From Oscillospiraceae bacterium (GTDB lineage: Bacteria; Bacillota; Clostridia; Oscillospirales; Ruminococcaceae): DNA of 8,739 bases. Below are positions 6,077 through 8,739 of this stretch, one piece after another. The translations under genes were made by a program, and so were the position numbers. The notes beneath the pieces were generated by a model, which was not told the origin of the DNA, ran no database searches, and saw nothing but the letters and a program-made list of their open reading frames with translations. The stretch covers positions 1 to 8,739 of the forward strand of contig JAHHUB010000068.1 in the NCBI GenBank assembly GCA_020024175.1. Reading direction: 5' to 3'. Positions within the stretch are counted from its first letter, which is position 1. Each line of letters starts with the position of its first letter.

Positions 6077-7004
6077 TGGATTCCTCCTCATCTTCTACTG
6101 ACTCAAAAATTGCATCTGCAAATTCCTGTGGATTAAAAGGTTTCAAATCATCTATTTGTTCTCCCACTCCCACATATTTAACAGGTACTTGCAATTCTTC
6201 TTTAATTCCGATTACTACACCGCCTTTTGCTGTGCCGTCAAGTTTTGTCAGCACAATACCTGTAAGACCTGCAGCTTCTTTAAAGAGTTTAGCCTGGTTT
6301 AAAGCATTTTGACCTGTTGTTGCATCCAAAACCAAAAGTACTTCGGGTTCTGTATCAGGGCATTCTCTTTTAATAACACGGGAAATTTTTGCAAGTTCAT
6401 CCATAAGATTTTTCTTATTATGAAGTCTGCCCGCTGTATCACATATGATTACATCTGCATTTTTTGCTTTACCTGACTGAATAGCATCAAATACAACTGC
6501 GGCAGGGTCTGCTCCCTCATTATGCTTTATCAAAGGTACTTGGGCTCTGTCAGCCCAAATTTGAATTTGATCAATAGCTGCTGCTCTGAATGTATCGGCA
6601 GCTGCCAGCATTACGGATTTTCCCTCTGCCTTTAGGTTTGAAGCCAGCTTTCCTATAGTGGTAGTTTTGCCCACTCCGTTTACACCTATTACCAAAATAA
6701 CAGAAGGATGACCTTTCAGATTAAGGGAATAATCCCCCTCAAGCATTTCAACTACTACTTCTTTAATAAGGCCTTTAAGCTCACCTGCATCTGTAAGTTT
6801 TCTTTCCTTTGCAAGTTGTTTGACATTTTCACAGATTTTTTCGGAAGTGATAACACCTACATCAGCCATAATCAAGGCTTCTTCCAATTCCTCAAATAAT
6901 TCATCGTCAATTTTCTTAAATACCTTAGTTATACTGTCTATTTTTTTTGAAAATGACTCTCTGGTTTTTTTAAGTCCTTCTGCAATTTTACTAAAAAATC
7001 CCAT
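6045..7004 (-). CDS. ftsY: Signal recognition particle receptor FtsY
   Basis: A 319-residue SRP-type GTPase. It docks Ffh-ribosome complexes at the cytoplasmic membrane for co-translational insertion. After an N-terminal amphipathic stretch (MGFFSKIAEGLKKTRESF) and helical N domain (about 20-95) comes the G domain: GVNGVGKTT P-loop (107-115), DTFRAAA (137-143), DTAGR (189-193), TKLDGTAKGG (253-262) and GVGEQIDDL (279-287). The long acidic N-terminal A domain of E. coli FtsY is absent, as usual in Firmicutes. Instead the last 16 residues (304-319) form an acidic Glu/Asp/Ser tail, which I consider unusual. Its codons contain the rdgB ribosome binding site. ATG 7002-7004 has AAAGGA at 7014-7019, 9 nt upstream. 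It follows smc by 15 nt; smc-ftsY is a classic Firmicutes adjacency. Confidence 0.98.
   Translation of the reverse strand: MGFFSKIAEGLKKTRESFSKKIDSITKVFKKIDDELFEELEEALIMADVGVITSEKICENVKQLAKERKLTDAGELKGLIKEVVVEMLEGDYSLNLKGHPSVILVIGVNGVGKTTTIGKLASNLKAEGKSVMLAAADTFRAAAIDQIQIWADRAQVPLIKHNEGADPAAVVFDAIQSGKAKNADVIICDTAGRLHNKKNLMDELAKISRVIKRECPDTEPEVLLVLDATTGQNALNQAKLFKEAAGLTGIVLTKLDGTAKGGVVIGIKEELQVPVKYVGVGEQIDDLKPFNPQEFADAIFESVEDEEESNDDSDSSDEE
6083..6088 (-). promoter_or_regulatory. Ribosome binding site for rdgB, inside ftsY
   Basis: AGGAGG on the minus strand precedes the tandem ATG ATG of rdgB by 6 and 9 nt. It is embedded in ftsY codons 306-308 (GAG GAG GAA, three Glu), so the acidic tail of FtsY and the translation signal of rdgB share sequence. 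It argues against the upstream ATG at 6089-6091. Confidence 0.75.
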
Positions 7005-7019
7005 TTTCTCATATCCTTT

Positions 7020-8739
7020 CTATTTCATTCCCAATTTCTGCTCTATTTCTGCCACTTTAAGTTCCAAAAGTTTAGAAACTCCTTCTTCCTGCATTGTAAC
7101 ACCATAAAGTACATCTGCTTCTTCCATTGTGCCGCGTCTGTGAGTTATGGCAATAAACTGGGTATTATCAGATAATTTTCTCAAATATTTTGCATATTTT
7201 GTTACATTTACATCATCCAATGCCGCTTCAATTTCGTCCAAAATACAAAATGGAGACGGATTTACTTTTAAAATGGCAAAATAAATTGAAATAGCTACAA
7301 AAGCCTGTTCACCACCGGAAAGAGCTGACAGATTTTTAATAATTTTTCCCGGAGGCTGTACTTCGATTTCAATACCTGACTCCAATATATCAGTGGGGTC
7401 TGTAAGGTAAAGTTCACCTTTTCCTCCCTCAAAAAGTTCGTAAAAAATGCTTTTGAAATTTTCGTTTATAAGATTAAACTGTCGGAAAAAGATTTCTTTC
7501 ATACTTTTTGTTAAATCATCAATAAGTTTTTCCAAAGCTGCCTTGGATTTTTCCACATCGCTGATTTGAGCTTTCATAAAAAGATAGCGTTCATTTACTT
7601 CTTTATATTCTTCTATAGCACCCAAATTTACATTTCCAAGATTTTTTATAGAAGTTCTCAAAGCATGAAGTTTTCTTTCTGCTTCTTCCTCATCTGTAAT
7701 ATCCACAGCTAATTTTTCGGCTTCTGTGCGGGTAAGTTCATATTCATCCCATAGTTTAGCCACAATGGTATCTGATTCAGTTTGTAAGCCATTGAGTTTT
7801 TCTTCCAAACGGATAATTTCGGCGGAAATTTTTTCCCTGTCTGCCATAATATCTTTTATGCTGTTTCTAAGATTGGTAATTTCACTTTCATAAGAAGTGC
7901 GTTTTTCCGTCAATGTTTTTATGCTTTTGCTGTACGCGTCGGAAAGTTCAGCAAATTCAGCGGATTTCATTTCTGCATCTTTAATTTTTTTATTTAATAC
8001 TTCATTTTCTTCCAATGCGAATTTTATCTTTTCTTTTATCTGTTTATTTCTTTCCTCACGGTTGTCCTTTTGAGTTATAAGATTTCTAAGCTTTTCTTTC
8101 AAAGCCTCTGCATCTTTTTCCAAAAGCAGCAGTTGAGTTTTAGCTGAATTTATTTTTTCAGTATTTAAAATTGATATTTGTAGAAGTTCCTCATTTTGAA
8201 TATTTAAAGCATCAATACTTTCTTCCGTATTTTTTAAATCCGTTTCCAAACCGGCGATAAACTCCTTAACAGAGTTTTCGTTTTCTTCACAGTCAATCAT
8301 GCGTTTTTCCAATTTTTCTTTTTCTTTTCTGAAATTTTCAATTTGACTGGTTTCATTTTTTACTGCAAATAAAATCTCGTTCTTCTCCGAAACTGTCATT
8401 TGTTTATCATTTAAAATAACGGTTATCTGACTTTCCGATGCTTTAATATGAGCTTTAATTTCATTTATTTCATTGTTAAGTATTTTTATTTCTTCATCAT
8501 GATTTTTTATTTTTTCCTTAATTTCTTCATTGGAAGCATAAAGTCTGTCCATTTCACCCCGTCTTGAAAGTATACCTGCAGACTGAACATGAGAGCCTCC
8601 CGTAAATGAACCACCTGCATTGATAACCTGACCGTCAAGAGTTACAATTTTAAATTTATAGCTGTATTTCTTTGCAATATCAGTGGCAAAATCCAAATCT
8701 TTGGCAATTATTATTCTTCCAAGAAGTGAAGAAATAACA
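7020..8739 (-). CDS. smc: Chromosome partition protein SMC, C-terminal half (5' end outside window)
   Basis: The frame enters from the right edge already open and continues for 572 codons to TAG at 7020-7022. SMC dimers with ScpA and ScpB form the condensin that organises and segregates the chromosome. Visible, counted from the window edge: end of the hinge with GRIIIA (7-12) and GGSFTGGS (42-49); a long Glu/Lys/Ile-rich coiled coil (about 60-400, the returning arm); and the C-terminal ATPase lobe with ABC signature LSGGEQ (473-478), Walker B CILDE (498-502), D-loop ALDD and the switch histidine in THRRGTMEEADVLYG (533 region). The signature has Gln where B. subtilis SMC has Arg (LSGGER). A TTG at 8694-8696 is not the start, since hinge sequence continues upstream. 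The N-terminal Walker A half lies beyond the window. It heads the operon portion seen here, 15 nt before ftsY. Confidence 0.97.
   Translation of the reverse strand, partial: VISSLLGRIIIAKDLDFATDIAKKYSYKFKIVTLDGQVINAGGSFTGGSHVQSAGILSRRGEMDRLYASNEEIKEKIKNHDEEIKILNNEINEIKAHIKASESQITVILNDKQMTVSEKNEILFAVKNETSQIENFRKEKEKLEKRMIDCEENENSVKEFIAGLETDLKNTEESIDALNIQNEELLQISILNTEKINSAKTQLLLLEKDAEALKEKLRNLITQKDNREERNKQIKEKIKFALEENEVLNKKIKDAEMKSAEFAELSDAYSKSIKTLTEKRTSYESEITNLRNSIKDIMADREKISAEIIRLEEKLNGLQTESDTIVAKLWDEYELTRTEAEKLAVDITDEEEAERKLHALRTSIKNLGNVNLGAIEEYKEVNERYLFMKAQISDVEKSKAALEKLIDDLTKSMKEIFFRQFNLINENFKSIFYELFEGGKGELYLTDPTDILESGIEIEVQPPGKIIKNLSALSGGEQAFVAISIYFAILKVNPSPFCILDEIEAALDDVNVTKYAKYLRKLSDNTQFIAITHRRGTMEEADVLYGVTMQEEGVSKLLELKVAEIEQKLGMK

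Noticed and set aside
6077..6091. Earlier ATG start for rdgB at 6089-6091
   Set aside because: It would put the strong AGGAGG inside the coding region, leave no good site upstream, and add five residues atypical for the family N-terminus.
8694..8696. TTG as the start of smc
   Set aside because: The frame stays open to the window edge, and the 14 preceding codons encode typical SMC hinge sequence (GRIIIA), so the gene begins outside the window.

Overview
This window looks like a chromosomal segment of a low-GC, Gram-positive anaerobe, most likely class Clostridia (Oscillospirales or Lachnospirales). The basis is AT-rich DNA, purine-rich AGGAGG-type ribosome binding sites, and the Clostridia-like style of SMC, FtsY, RsfS and LeuRS. 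This is pattern recognition only; no search was run. All recognised genes lie on the minus strand, so the window reads right to left.

From 8739 down to about 1100 there is a tightly packed housekeeping operon: smc (5' end outside the window), ftsY, rdgB (XTP/dITP pyrophosphatase), a YhbY-type RNA-binding protein, a nadD-yqeK fusion, rsfS and leuS. Gaps are 11-23 nt, and ftsY overlaps rdgB by about 32 nt. Each start examined has a Shine-Dalgarno sequence, often overlapping the end of the gene before it. The products cover chromosome organisation (SMC), membrane targeting (FtsY), nucleotide-pool sanitation (RdgB, and probably YqeK), NAD synthesis (NadD), ribosome assembly and silencing (YhbY, RsfS) and leucyl-tRNA charging (LeuS). 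A perfect 13-bp hairpin at 1104-1136 probably closes this operon.

Below the hairpin is a small, more accessory-looking unit: a CPBP-family intramembrane protease-like protein (322-1053), then 5 nt later a second reading frame that leaves the window at its left edge (316 down to 1). The second protein is not a family I can name with certainty; its beginning is faintly reminiscent of ADP-ribosyltransferase-fold proteins.

I see no tRNA, rRNA, CRISPR array, insertion sequence or T-box. The only noncoding stretch over 100 nt is 1054-1195. The main points for a second look are the NadD-YqeK fusion, the acidic FtsY tail that encodes the rdgB ribosome binding site, the unidentified protein coupled to the CPBP gene, and a hairpin downstream of a -10-like palindrome ahead of that pair. 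I do not see convincing evidence of a wholly new system.
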